DNA of 64,000 nt, from positions 62,794-126,793 of the forward strand of contig JAJQRF010000007.1 in the NCBI GenBank assembly GCA_021228405.1. Reading direction: 5' to 3'. The notes beneath the pieces were generated by a model. It made no database searches, was not told where the DNA came from, and was given only the letters and a program-made list of their open reading frames with translations. Of this stretch, positions 8,172 to 16,207 are shown piece after piece. This DNA is from Pyrinomonadaceae bacterium. Its GTDB lineage: Bacteria > Acidobacteriota > Blastocatellia > Pyrinomonadales > Pyrinomonadaceae. The position numbers and the translations under genes were made by a program. Within the stretch, counting starts at the first letter, position 1, and every line of letters begins with the position of its first letter.

Positions 8172-8200
8172 AAAGTAAACTATTTAGGCTGATTTTTCAA
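8172..8200 (-). promoter_or_regulatory. Late promoter for the endolysin operon
   Basis: Minus-strand -35 TTGAAA (8195-8200), 17-bp spacer, -10 TACTTT (8172-8177). It has the same spacing and downstream CTGAAAAA segment as the portal promoter, so the two late units share promoter and leader design. Confidence 0.65.
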
Positions 8201-8225
8201 GGAAATTATTAGTTTTAGCAATTTC

Positions 8226-8465
8226 TTAACTCGATTCATCTTTGAACTGTCCTCGAAACTTTAAGCCATCGTTCAATAGTGATGCAATCTCTTCAGCCTG
8301 ACCTCCCCAATTTGGAAAGTTCGCGCCGTCTTCCGCAAAATTCATTCCGTAAGCCATTTCTTCAATTGAGCCATCTTTTAATTTAAGCTCCTCAATTCGC
8401 ACAATTCTGGTATAGTTTTCGCTTTTTGAAATTTCAAATCTGACTGTCTCTCTATTTATGTTCAT
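8226..8465 (-). CDS. Hypothetical protein
   Basis: A 79-residue acidic protein (MNINRETVRFEISKSENY start) with no recognised motif. The alternating charged and hydrophobic pattern suggests a small beta-rich fold. It is the last gene before the endolysin leader and lies 6 bp after the neighbouring zinc-ribbon gene, so it belongs to the middle-gene transcript rather than to the lysis transcript. Function unknown. Confidence 0.5.
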   Translation of the reverse strand: MNINRETVRFEISKSENYTRIVRIEELKLKDGSIEEMAYGMNFAEDGANFPNWGGQAEEIASLLNDGLKFRGQFKDESS

Positions 8466-8471
8466 AATTTT

Positions 8472-8693
8472 CTAATGTTTCCCCCAAGAATTATTATAAC
8501 CGCAATTCGGACAGGTCAAAGCCATCACGGACGAACCTTTTTTCGGAATGATGGTTAAAATCTTATCGCCGTTTCGGACGAACATTTTTTTGCCGTCCGT
8601 TTCGCAAAGGATTTCCGTGCATTTTTGATTCGTGCCGCGAACTGTTCCCTTGCAACGCATTTCTTTTTTGATTGTTTCCGTTGTTTCGATCAT
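8472..8693 (-). CDS. Small zinc-ribbon protein
   Basis: A 73-residue protein beginning MIETTETIKKEMRCKG behind a GAGGG ribosome site. Four metal-binding positions are visible: Cys at MRCKG and KCTE, then CPNCGYNN near the C-terminus. This makes a two-knuckle zinc ribbon like phage Com-type translational regulators, but the similarity is only general. A longer reading frame starting at 8735 has no ribosome site and was not chosen. Confidence 0.5.
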   Translation of the reverse strand: MIETTETIKKEMRCKGTVRGTNQKCTEILCETDGKKMFVRNGDKILTIIPKKGSSVMALTCPNCGYNNSWGKH

Positions 8694-8761
8694 TGCATTC
8701 CCTCGAAAATAATTTAGTCCTGAAGTTAAGTTCATAATGATTTGTTATTGTGCTTTTGAAG

Positions 8762-9349
8762 TTAAAATAATGTTGCTTGATTTATCTTTTTCGGTCGTGC
8801 CATCTTTGCGGTCTTTTGTTTGTGGCATAAATTACAGAGCGTTTGCAGATTGCTCATTTCGTGTTTTCCGCCGTGAATTACTTCCAGAATATGATCGGCT
8901 TGCCAACAGCTTCCGCCGAAGTTCAAAGGCGTGTCTTTCCAGATTTTCCGCGCATCTTTGAAAAATTGTTTTCTATATTCAAAAAACATGTGAATAATTT
9001 GTTGCCTAATCTCCAATGAATGATTTTTATTGCTCGATAAATCATAAGGATTAAAAACGGTTTCAAATTCACTTAATGATTGGTTTGCGTGATCTGAAAT
9101 TCTTTGAATTTTCTCGCAATCTATGCCGCAATTGGCGCAAATTCCATTGTCACGGGCGAATACTTCACGGCGGATATGCGTGCTCGAACCTTTGGCGAAC
9201 ATCATTTCTTCAAATGCCGCGTATGAACAATCTTTTGAGCACCATTTCGTTTGTTTACCCGTGAGCGGTTTTTCACATCGACGACACAGATGATCGGTGC
9301 GCGAAGGATAAATATCATCCAAAGTAAGATTTGATTTATATCTGCTCAT
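8762..9349 (-). CDS. HNH endonuclease
   Basis: A 195-residue protein. The C-terminal HNH motif is clear: CWQADHILEVIHGGKH, then MSNLQTLCNLCHKQKT, giving the catalytic His/Asn/His with two CxxC-type zinc sites. The N-terminus has another zinc knuckle (CRRCEKPL and CSKDC). Phage HNH proteins near terminase clusters often assist packaging cleavage, but this one lies with middle genes and might be a nicking or homing-type enzyme. Its stop overlaps the following small membrane gene (ATGA). Confidence 0.85.
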   Translation of the reverse strand: MSRYKSNLTLDDIYPSRTDHLCRRCEKPLTGKQTKWCSKDCSYAAFEEMMFAKGSSTHIRREVFARDNGICANCGIDCEKIQRISDHANQSLSEFETVFNPYDLSSNKNHSLEIRQQIIHMFFEYRKQFFKDARKIWKDTPLNFGGSCWQADHILEVIHGGKHEMSNLQTLCNLCHKQKTAKMARPKKINQATLF

Positions 9350-9546
9350 TTGTTTCTTTTTCCGACTGACCTGTTCCCGATCCTTTCGCGCCTTTCATCA
9401 AATTTCTTGTCGAATTCGTCGGCTTCCTTTTTGGCTCGAAAAAACCAAATCCAAATCACCGATGACGGCAAAAGCCACAACAAAAGCAAAATCAAAACGA
9501 ATAACCATAAAGGCATATTCCGGATGTAATTAATAAATTCATTCAT
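9346..9546 (-). CDS. Small single-pass membrane protein
   Basis: A 66-residue protein with a strong hydrophobic helix (PLWLFVLILLLLWLLPSSV, residues 12-30) and a highly charged cytoplasmic tail (KKEADEFDKKFDERRERIG). Start and stop codons overlap both neighbours by four bases. Function unknown; such proteins include holin-like and superinfection-exclusion peptides. Confidence 0.5.
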   Translation of the reverse strand: MNEFINYIRNMPLWLFVLILLLLWLLPSSVIWIWFFRAKKEADEFDKKFDERRERIGNRSVGKRNK

Positions 9547-9779
9547 ATTTTTTCATCACCAGATAAGTATTTATTTTCATCAAACAACAAATAATACCCT
9601 TTGCCGCCTGTTGTTTTGCCACCGCCTTTGATCGCATCCGGTTTAGCATCTTCGGGAATAACGATGCCGAAATTTGTTTTATAAAAGTTTCTGGCGTGTA
9701 GGTTTTTCGGCACAAGATGCCAGCCTGTGTAAACAGGAACGCCGAATCGGTTTTCAAGTTCTGCTTTTAGTGGTTTCAT
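9543..9779 (-). CDS. Hypothetical protein
   Basis: A 78-residue protein with conserved-looking core (FGVPVYTGWHLVPKNLHAR, then a Gly-rich GGGKTTGGKGYYLLFDE). The Gly/Lys loop resembles a nucleotide-binding turn but is not a genuine Walker A motif. I do not recognise the family. It lies between the DUF1064 nuclease and a small membrane protein in the same operon. Confidence 0.5.
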   Translation of the reverse strand: MKPLKAELENRFGVPVYTGWHLVPKNLHARNFYKTNFGIVIPEDAKPDAIKGGGKTTGGKGYYLLFDENKYLSGDEKI

Positions 9780-9785
9780 AGTTTT

Positions 9786-10133
9786 TCACGTTTCCTTTAT
9801 TTTGATTCCCCAGACCGCGAGCATAAGCTTATTTTTCAGCCGATATGCGGGAATTTTCCGCGTCGCTTCCGACTTCACATCTTCGACGATAATTTCGCCG
9901 TTCTGCACGTATTGAAAATCGGCGATAAAATCGCAAATCTTCACGCCGTTGATCTCGATGCGGAATTTAACCTGTCTTTCGAGTTCCGCAATCAATCCGT
10001 TCCGCTCTAAAATCTTTAACTCGAAATATCTTCTCGCTTCCTTCGCGGAATCGAATATAATCCCGTCGATAACCGTTTTGCGGTTGCGATATTTATTTGC
10101 CTTTGTGTGTGTGAGGATGATTTTTTGAGCCAT
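9786..10133 (-). CDS. DUF1064 nuclease-like protein
   Basis: A 115-residue member of the DUF1064 family, PD-(D/E)XK-like phage proteins thought to be small nucleases or Holliday-junction enzymes. Seen here are FDSAKEARRYFEL (the family's ExxRY helix), then VKICDFIADFQYVQNGEIIVEDVKS, with the Asp and the E-x-K catalytic positions. Its ATG overlaps the stop of the PP-loop gene (TAATG). It likely works in phage replication or recombination. Confidence 0.8.
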   Translation of the reverse strand: MAQKIILTHTKANKYRNRKTVIDGIIFDSAKEARRYFELKILERNGLIAELERQVKFRIEINGVKICDFIADFQYVQNGEIIVEDVKSEATRKIPAYRLKNKLMLAVWGIKIKET

Positions 10134-10948
10134 TATGTCCAACATCCTTCTGAACAAGTCATTTGATCGTATTGAAAAAGCGATAACTCTCTTTTTGGCT
10201 TGTCGGACAAATCCGCTTCAATTAACGGAACGCCCGAAAAATGCAGATAAACAGCGTTCGATTCGTCACGACTTCGGATTTCATAATCGAGTTCAACTGC
10301 TTTTTGCCACTCGTCGGGACGGCTCTGCACGTCGCGCCATTCTTCGTTGTTCTGTTCGCCGCACATCCAGCAACGGCTTTTCGGCGGTTCGGGTAATCCG
10401 TAATTCAAAACCAGATCAACACACTCTTGGCGCGTCATTCGCACGTTGTAACCCCAAATCAACGGATAATGATGTTCTCGCCATTGCACGTCCGAATCTT
10501 TACACCGCGATATTTCATCGAGAGAAAAGCCGATCCATTGAATAACGGGATTTTTGCGTCCGTATCCCTGTTCAGGTAACAGCAACCAATCACGCACAAC
10601 ATCGCGTTTCCAAAAACCTGAGCAGAAAGTCCGCATCTTCCCGACTTCGCCGTTCTGTCTTGTCCATGTCGGAATTACAGGAAGTTGGCTTTCTTCCTTA
10701 TTTTTATTGATGTAATACAAATCCTGTTTGGAAAATGAATGCGGAATAACTTCAACCTCGCAACCGACTTCATGTAAAAGCGGACGCATATAATTTTCGA
10801 GATATTCAAACGTGGTTTTGCATTCGCGCCCCGTATCAGCCATTACGATCCGTTCAGGGCGTGGCAAAACGCCTTGCCGGATTAATACCGCGATTGCGGC
10901 TGTTTGCTTGCCGCCGCCGTAGTTCCAGATGATTGGTTTATTGCTCAT
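10133..10948 (-). CDS. PP-loop (PAPS reductase-like) protein
   Basis: A 271-residue protein with the N-terminal PP-loop signature NYGGGKQTAA, a variant of SGGKDS, placing it in the phosphoadenosine phosphosulfate reductase / DndC-like adenylyl-transferring family. Two later cysteine clusters (CWMCG near 195, and CSEGC near the C-terminus) and FCSGFWK are visible. Phage members of this group have been suggested to act in sulfur or nucleobase modification, but no Dnd partners are encoded here. It could modify DNA or a tRNA. Biochemical role unknown. Confidence 0.75.
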   Translation of the reverse strand: MSNKPIIWNYGGGKQTAAIAVLIRQGVLPRPERIVMADTGRECKTTFEYLENYMRPLLHEVGCEVEVIPHSFSKQDLYYINKNKEESQLPVIPTWTRQNGEVGKMRTFCSGFWKRDVVRDWLLLPEQGYGRKNPVIQWIGFSLDEISRCKDSDVQWREHHYPLIWGYNVRMTRQECVDLVLNYGLPEPPKSRCWMCGEQNNEEWRDVQSRPDEWQKAVELDYEIRSRDESNAVYLHFSGVPLIEADLSDKPKRELSLFQYDQMTCSEGCWT

Positions 10949-10990
10949 AAATTTAATAATTCGTAAACTGCGTAAATTCGCCGATCCGAT

Positions 10991-12385
10991 TCAGCCGTAA
11001 ATATTCGTCACGGTCAAAAATCTGCCGTAAAATTCGCATTCAAGTCGCCTGTCCGCGCCCGAACGAAGCGGTTTGAAGGTTAAGGTCCCGCGTCGCGGTG
11101 CGCGACGGTCGTTCAGATCGGCTTCTTTAATATCGACCGTTAAAACGATATTCGCGGATTTGACCAGCTCGCCCGAACCTTCGAGATAAAGCGGCGAAAG
11201 TTCGCCCGACTTTTTGTATTCCTTCAAACCTTCCTGATTGAATTGCCCCAGAACGATGATCGCAATATTGAGCTCCTGACCGAGCTTTTTGAGTCCTTTC
11301 GCAATTTCGCCGAGCAGTTCGGCGCGGGTCTTTCCGCGTTGACCGTTTTCAATTAATTGCCAGTAATCGACGATCAGAACGGACAAATTTTTTTCTTTGA
11401 CCAAACGCCGCGCTTCACTTTGCACTTCGCGCCATTCGAGCGGTTTTTGGCAGACGAGAAAATTATCGAGAAACAATTTAGCGGCAATTTGCGAAGCTTT
11501 TTCGTAAGTGCTTTGGTAAATGCCGGGTTTGAGCCAGTTCGACTCGACGGCTTCGCTGTCGTCGCCGAATTCGTCGAAAGAAAGCGCGTAGGATTCCTGC
11601 GCGATCAGGCGCAGGGCGTTTTGCAGATTCGACATTTCAAGACTCAGCAAACCGACCGTTTCGCCCTGTTTGGCGATGTTTCTCCCGATCTGCAAAGCAA
11701 GTGCGGATTTTGCCGATTTCGGCGGCGCGACAATGGCAAGCACGTCCGTGCGGTAAAGACCGCCGCCGAGCGTTTCGTCGATCTTGTCAAGCCCTGTCGA
11801 AATTAAAAATTCGGTCGCTTCCTGCCGAAAATAAGCATCGAGCGTCGGCAGAACTTCGGTCTGAAAGATTTCCGATAAGGGCTTGAAAGAGTCGGTTTCC
11901 TCGGCGTAATTGTCGCGCAGTTCGGATTCGAGCTTTACGAGTCCGTGACAGAATTCCTTGAGCGTGATCTTTCCTGCGGCGAGTTGATCGCAGAGGTTTT
12001 CGCCTTTGCTCACGCCGTAAATACGCGACGAATTTTCTTTGACAAGGTGCACGTAATCGAAAATATCGTGAAAATGCGGCAGTCCGTAAGTGAGATTCGT
12101 GATCGCCGAAACTGTCCACATACTGAAAGGGTCGTTGTAAGACGGCTGTTTTTTGATAATGGCAAAGATCAGCAAAGCGTCGATGCGGTCGCCGTTTTCT
12201 TCGAGTTCGAGCATCGCCGAAAAAACGGCGCGGTGAAACGGTTCGGTAAAATCCAAAGGGGTTATTTTCCGCGTCTGACGGATGATCGAGTTGTCGAGCA
12301 GAATCGCGCCTAAGATCACGCGCTCCGCGTCCGCCGCTTCCATCTTGAAGTCGATCTTTCGGTAAGTAATTCCTGAATCAGCCAT
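10991..12385 (-). CDS. DnaB-like replicative helicase
   Basis: A 464-residue protein with the two-domain build of DnaB helicases: an N-terminal helical domain (ERVILGAILLDNSIIRQ, PLDFTEPFHRAVFSAM) and a RecA-like motor domain. The expected Walker A is replaced by APPKSAKSA, with Ala where Gly is usual. Walker B is LSVLIVDYWQLI, followed by LKKLGQELNIAIIVLGQ and a C-terminal arginine-rich segment. The start at 12385 overlaps the upstream replication gene by 8 bp; an in-frame ATG 5 codons earlier is less likely. It unwinds phage DNA at the fork after loading by the upstream protein. Confidence 0.85.
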   Translation of the reverse strand: MADSGITYRKIDFKMEAADAERVILGAILLDNSIIRQTRKITPLDFTEPFHRAVFSAMLELEENGDRIDALLIFAIIKKQPSYNDPFSMWTVSAITNLTYGLPHFHDIFDYVHLVKENSSRIYGVSKGENLCDQLAAGKITLKEFCHGLVKLESELRDNYAEETDSFKPLSEIFQTEVLPTLDAYFRQEATEFLISTGLDKIDETLGGGLYRTDVLAIVAPPKSAKSALALQIGRNIAKQGETVGLLSLEMSNLQNALRLIAQESYALSFDEFGDDSEAVESNWLKPGIYQSTYEKASQIAAKLFLDNFLVCQKPLEWREVQSEARRLVKEKNLSVLIVDYWQLIENGQRGKTRAELLGEIAKGLKKLGQELNIAIIVLGQFNQEGLKEYKKSGELSPLYLEGSGELVKSANIVLTVDIKEADLNDRRAPRRGTLTFKPLRSGADRRLECEFYGRFLTVTNIYG

Positions 12386-13265
12386 TGGGTTTATGTGCAC
12401 ACTCCTTCCATTTTTTATCGAAAATCAAGCCGCGTTCGTCGCAGATCGGGCAATTCTCGATTGCGATCTGCCGTGCGGTTTTCTGTTCGGCGGGTTTGCT
12501 TTCCGCGCCGAAAGCGGTTAAAAAGTCGTCTTCGGTCAAAGTATCGTATTGACCTTCAACCCATCCTTTCAGTCGTTCAAGGGCAAATTTAACACCGTGT
12601 TTTTCACAGAATTGTTTCAAGCGAGTGCCTATTTCACGGACATTTTTAGACGGATTGGTATTCTGCAAGTGGGTCAGAAAATTCGCTTTCGTCATTTGTT
12701 TTTCTTCGGGTGTTAATTCCGACCATTGACGTTTCGGCGGGTCGGTAGAAGTCGGTCGGTCTTCGCGCACGCGCGGGAAAGACTCACCACTACCGTTTTT
12801 AAACTTACTTGAAGATGAAGATGAAGATGATAGACAAATTACCTCGCCGTTACCGTCTTGTTTTTTGTCCGTTACTTCGGGCGTTACTTTACCGTTACCT
12901 CTGCCGTTACTTTTATGATTGTCTTTATAGCGTTTTTGCCTTTCCGCGTTCTTAGCTCTGTCTTGCTCTTGAGCAACAAGCTCGGGGCTGTAGATTATGT
13001 TTTCTCTGGACGTAGCAAAAGCGTTGACGGACATCAGTTCTGCCAGAAAGGTTTCGTATTCGTCCAAAGTAACGGCGCATTTTATCGCGGCGATCTTTGA
13101 AGGCATAGCTTCACCGTTCAGACACAAGTAACCCGCACGCTCTGAATCGTGCATAAGAATCATTAACCTAAACCACAAACCTTGCGCGCCAATCGAGCAG
13201 GCAGACACGTAACTTCGTAGAAAATCACCTTTGTAGATATTGAGATACGGCAAATTATTGCCCAT
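12378..13265 (-). CDS. Phage replication initiator / helicase loader-like protein
   Basis: A 295-residue protein directly upstream of and overlapping the helicase. The N-terminus (PYLNIYKGDFLRSYVSACS...GLWFRLMILMHDSE) is a DUF1376/winged-helix type replication domain. A linker contains eight consecutive serines. The C-terminus carries CPICDERG and a final CAH, a zinc finger. The design is like lambda O or DnaC-type loaders. The serine tract is encoded by a GAAGAT hexamer repeat on the plus strand (about 12810-12832), and phage origins often lie inside such genes. The start follows ACGGAG. Confidence 0.7.
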   Translation of the reverse strand: MGNNLPYLNIYKGDFLRSYVSACSIGAQGLWFRLMILMHDSERAGYLCLNGEAMPSKIAAIKCAVTLDEYETFLAELMSVNAFATSRENIIYSPELVAQEQDRAKNAERQKRYKDNHKSNGRGNGKVTPEVTDKKQDGNGEVICLSSSSSSSSKFKNGSGESFPRVREDRPTSTDPPKRQWSELTPEEKQMTKANFLTHLQNTNPSKNVREIGTRLKQFCEKHGVKFALERLKGWVEGQYDTLTEDDFLTAFGAESKPAEQKTARQIAIENCPICDERGLIFDKKWKECAHKPNG

Positions 13266-13294
13266 CGTTTTTACTCCGTTCATAAATTCGGCGA

Positions 13295-14215
13295 TTAAGC
13301 CGCCATTTCAAAAAGTCCTGTTTGATTCTGTAATTTAAGCGCGATGTCGGAATTACGAACCGCTTGATCGTGATAACTTTCCTTTAATTCAAATTGAACC
13401 GCGTTTCTATCCTGTTCAATTGCCACATAAAGCGTTGAACCGATACCGCCGAACGGATCAAGAATCAAAACATCCGACTGAATCGAAACGGGATTCGTAT
13501 AAAGACGAATCAGGCGGCGGATAACTTCGAGCTGAAGCGGGCAAACGTGTTTTTCTTCGTCCGATTCACGCGCCGCACGGTAGCCGTCCAAAACATCGAC
13601 TTCGTTGATGTCCGTCCAGATGCCCGATGCCCACTTGATCCATTCGTCGGAAGTAACCCATCCGTCAGGATTTAATTTCGGATCGTAAAGCGCACGGACC
13701 GGAGTTTTAGCTTCGCCCGGCTTTTGAAAGATCAAAACGTAATCGTTCGGCGCAGGCGCGAGCATCTGCGCGTTGCGTTTGCCCGTGACGAACATCAAGC
13801 TGTGCAGATTCAATCTTTGCGCCATCGCCTGCGGATTTTTCGAGATCGCAAATTCGCCCGTAAAATGAAAACCGCTTTTCGAGAATATTTTGATCGTCGC
13901 ACCGCGAAAATCACGCCGACCGATAAAGCCGTGCTGATTCTTCCAAGCCAATAATTGCTGAATGTGGATGCAGACGTTCGCACCGGGTTTCGTAACTCGC
14001 AAAAGCTGTTCGATCACGAAACGCATATTGAGCGCAAACCTGCCCTCTTCGATGTCCACGGTCGAGCCGTTGTTTCCGACATCTTCGAGTTTTCCTGAGT
14101 AAACGAAAAGTTCCTCAAATGGAATGCTCGTAACGGTCAGATCGACCGATTCGGGCTGAAGTTTTTCAGCCATTCCCGTGATGCAGTCTTGATTGTAAAG
14201 ATTTACTTTGGTCAT
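13295..14215 (-). CDS. N6-adenine / N4-cytosine DNA methyltransferase
   Basis: A 306-residue SAM-dependent methyltransferase. Motif I is DPFGGIGST near residue 253 and the catalytic motif IV region is TSIPFEELFVYS at residues 29-40, so the order is IV before I, as in the beta class. The normal (D/N/S)PP(Y/F/W) catalytic motif reads SIPF, with Ile in place of the first Pro. It is paired with a SNF2-like helicase and a MazG-like gene, a set I know from other phages. It may protect phage DNA from host restriction. Confidence 0.8.
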   Translation of the reverse strand: MTKVNLYNQDCITGMAEKLQPESVDLTVTSIPFEELFVYSGKLEDVGNNGSTVDIEEGRFALNMRFVIEQLLRVTKPGANVCIHIQQLLAWKNQHGFIGRRDFRGATIKIFSKSGFHFTGEFAISKNPQAMAQRLNLHSLMFVTGKRNAQMLAPAPNDYVLIFQKPGEAKTPVRALYDPKLNPDGWVTSDEWIKWASGIWTDINEVDVLDGYRAARESDEEKHVCPLQLEVIRRLIRLYTNPVSIQSDVLILDPFGGIGSTLYVAIEQDRNAVQFELKESYHDQAVRNSDIALKLQNQTGLFEMAA

Positions 14216-14216
14216 A

Positions 14217-14588
14217 TTATTCCTTTATTGGTAATGGACTATATTTAGGTTTTGCCGCTTGTTTCGCTCGGATTTGATCAACTTTCGTCCAAATCCGTTT
14301 TAACTCGGTTTCGGCTGATTCGTGCATATCCAAATTTTGGGCTAAACAAAGCGCGGCTAAAGTGACCATAACGCCGCCGACTTCCTGCGATTTTTCGCCG
14401 ACAGCTCGATTAAAAACATATTCGACAAGCTGATGCGCTTCATCTTTCGTGCATCCGCAGGATTGCACTAACTCAAGTGATTCTTCCAAAAATCTATGGT
14501 TTCGCTCAATTACATCGCTTGCTACCATTTGCCCGAAACAAATCATCAACCAAGGTTGAACACGATTTTGAAACGATTCATTTTTCAT
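14217..14588 (-). CDS. MazG-like nucleotide pyrophosphohydrolase
   Basis: A 123-residue protein with the all-alpha MazG pattern: FLEESLELVQ (the EExxE helix) and, after 30 residues, KSQEVGGVMVTLAALCLAQNLDM (the second metal-binding helix). Such phage enzymes hydrolyse (d)NTPs or lower ppGpp. The start at 14588 overlaps the helicase stop (ATGA); the longer in-frame extension from 14798 is antisense-like and was rejected. Confidence 0.7.
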   Translation of the reverse strand: MKNESFQNRVQPWLMICFGQMVASDVIERNHRFLEESLELVQSCGCTKDEAHQLVEYVFNRAVGEKSQEVGGVMVTLAALCLAQNLDMHESAETELKRIWTKVDQIRAKQAAKPKYSPLPIKE

Positions 14589-16207
14589 AAAATTTCCATC
14601 CTTTTCATTGCTTCGATATAAGCGGCTTCCTGACGTTCGATCATCTCGACGAACTGAACTTCCTTTCTCAGCACGTTTTCGAGCTGTGCATATTCGAGTT
14701 CGTGAATGTAAGGCAAATGAACGCGCACGCGCTTTGTCTGACCGTAGCGAACCGCACGACGAACCGCCTGATAAAAGTTCTCGAAAGAATCGTCCCATCC
14801 CGAAAAGATCATCGAGCCGACATTTTGAAAGTTCATCCCGAAACCGAGAAGTTTTGCTTTCGAGATCAAAATCTGAATTTCGCCTTTGCGGAATTTTTCC
14901 AAGATTTCGGCGCGTTCCGTGTCTTTTTGTTTACCGGAAAGCACGGCGAATTTATAGCCGAAATTAAATGAAGATTTATTGAGAAGTTCGGCGATGATTT
15001 CCGATTCTTCATCGAAAACTGTCCACACCAAGACTTGATTTTCGACTGCTTCTTTAATTATTAAATCAGCCGTAAATTTCGGTTTATTGCTCGCAATCCG
15101 CTTTGTGACTTTTCCCTTCTCGTAAACAAAACCTTTGGCGATCTGCGACAGTTTTGAGCGACCGACGATGCCCTGCGTTTGTGTGGCGAAAAGCGAAGCC
15201 TGTCCGAAGTTATTCGTATTGAATATTCGCGCCGCGTCCGATTGTTCGTGCGTGATCGGAATCTGATGTTTGAGAATGACCGGATCGGGCGGCAAAACTA
15301 CCGACGAACTCCAGCCGTATTTTTTCGGATCGCGTAAGTAAATACTCCACGCGCACATCCACTCGAAGAAAGCGTTCTGCGCGTGTTTTTTAACCGTCCA
15401 TTCCTGAGTAACTTTGTCTTTCGTGAAAAACGTCCAGATGATCTCGTTTTCCGAGCGCATTCTTTCAAGGAACGAAGCCTGCGAAGCGAATTCGATCACG
15501 TCGTTCGGCGCGGGTGTTGCCGTGCAGGATAATTTGAACGGAATACCTTTGCACGAATGAATGAGTGCCCATTTCTGCTTGCCGCCGCCTGATTTCAGAC
15601 GTGACGATTCATCCAGAATTACGCCCGCCAGATTTTTCAGCTCATAAACGATCTGCCCCGATTCGTCGGGGTTCATCTTTTCGTAATTCGTGACGGCGAT
15701 CAGGTATGTTTTATCGTCCGATTTTGCCCATTTGCGCATTTCGTCGCGGTCGAGAATATGGAGTACTTTTAAATCATCACCGTAAAAACACCGCGCTTCG
15801 TCGATCATTTGCGGGATAATGTCTTTAAGCGTGAATATCAAGACCTTGCCGCCCGTGCGATGGGCGACCTGCCGTGCGAATTCGAGCTCGATCAGCGTTT
15901 TGCCGGTCCCGCAGTCCGACCAGACGGCAAAGGTTTCTGCACTCAAAGCAAGCCCGATAATCTTGCGCTGATGCTCGAAAAGAAATCCGGGCATTTCAAG
16001 CGAATTTAAATCTGAAGTCTGCGCCGGTTCGACTCCCAAAAGGTTCGCGTAGCGTGCGTGGGTTTCGATTCGGTAATTGTCCGTAAACTCGTCGTAAGTC
16101 AAACGCGATTCGGGCAGACGTTTCGCGCGCTTGAAAATCTCGTATTTGTCGAGGTCGAACGGAGCGGAAAAGGTCACGGATAAATTTTCGCCTGTTTGTG
16201 TAATCAT
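14585..16207 (-). CDS. SNF2-like superfamily 2 helicase
   Basis: A 540-residue SF2 ATPase. Visible motifs are Walker A SDCGTGKT (97-104), motif II DESS (199-202) in place of DEAH, SCTATP (about 228) for motif III, and in the C-terminal half GFGMNFQN plus QAVRRAVRYGQTK (motifs V and VI). It is a DNA translocase, probably working with the adjacent methyltransferase or in replication or anti-restriction. The N-terminal 70 residues (DKYEIFKRAKRLPE) are a small HARP-like or substrate domain. The start overlaps the DUF5131 stop. Confidence 0.85.
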   Translation of the reverse strand: MITQTGENLSVTFSAPFDLDKYEIFKRAKRLPESRLTYDEFTDNYRIETHARYANLLGVEPAQTSDLNSLEMPGFLFEHQRKIIGLALSAETFAVWSDCGTGKTLIELEFARQVAHRTGGKVLIFTLKDIIPQMIDEARCFYGDDLKVLHILDRDEMRKWAKSDDKTYLIAVTNYEKMNPDESGQIVYELKNLAGVILDESSRLKSGGGKQKWALIHSCKGIPFKLSCTATPAPNDVIEFASQASFLERMRSENEIIWTFFTKDKVTQEWTVKKHAQNAFFEWMCAWSIYLRDPKKYGWSSSVVLPPDPVILKHQIPITHEQSDAARIFNTNNFGQASLFATQTQGIVGRSKLSQIAKGFVYEKGKVTKRIASNKPKFTADLIIKEAVENQVLVWTVFDEESEIIAELLNKSSFNFGYKFAVLSGKQKDTERAEILEKFRKGEIQILISKAKLLGFGMNFQNVGSMIFSGWDDSFENFYQAVRRAVRYGQTKRVRVHLPYIHELEYAQLENVLRKEVQFVEMIERQEAAYIEAMKRMEIL

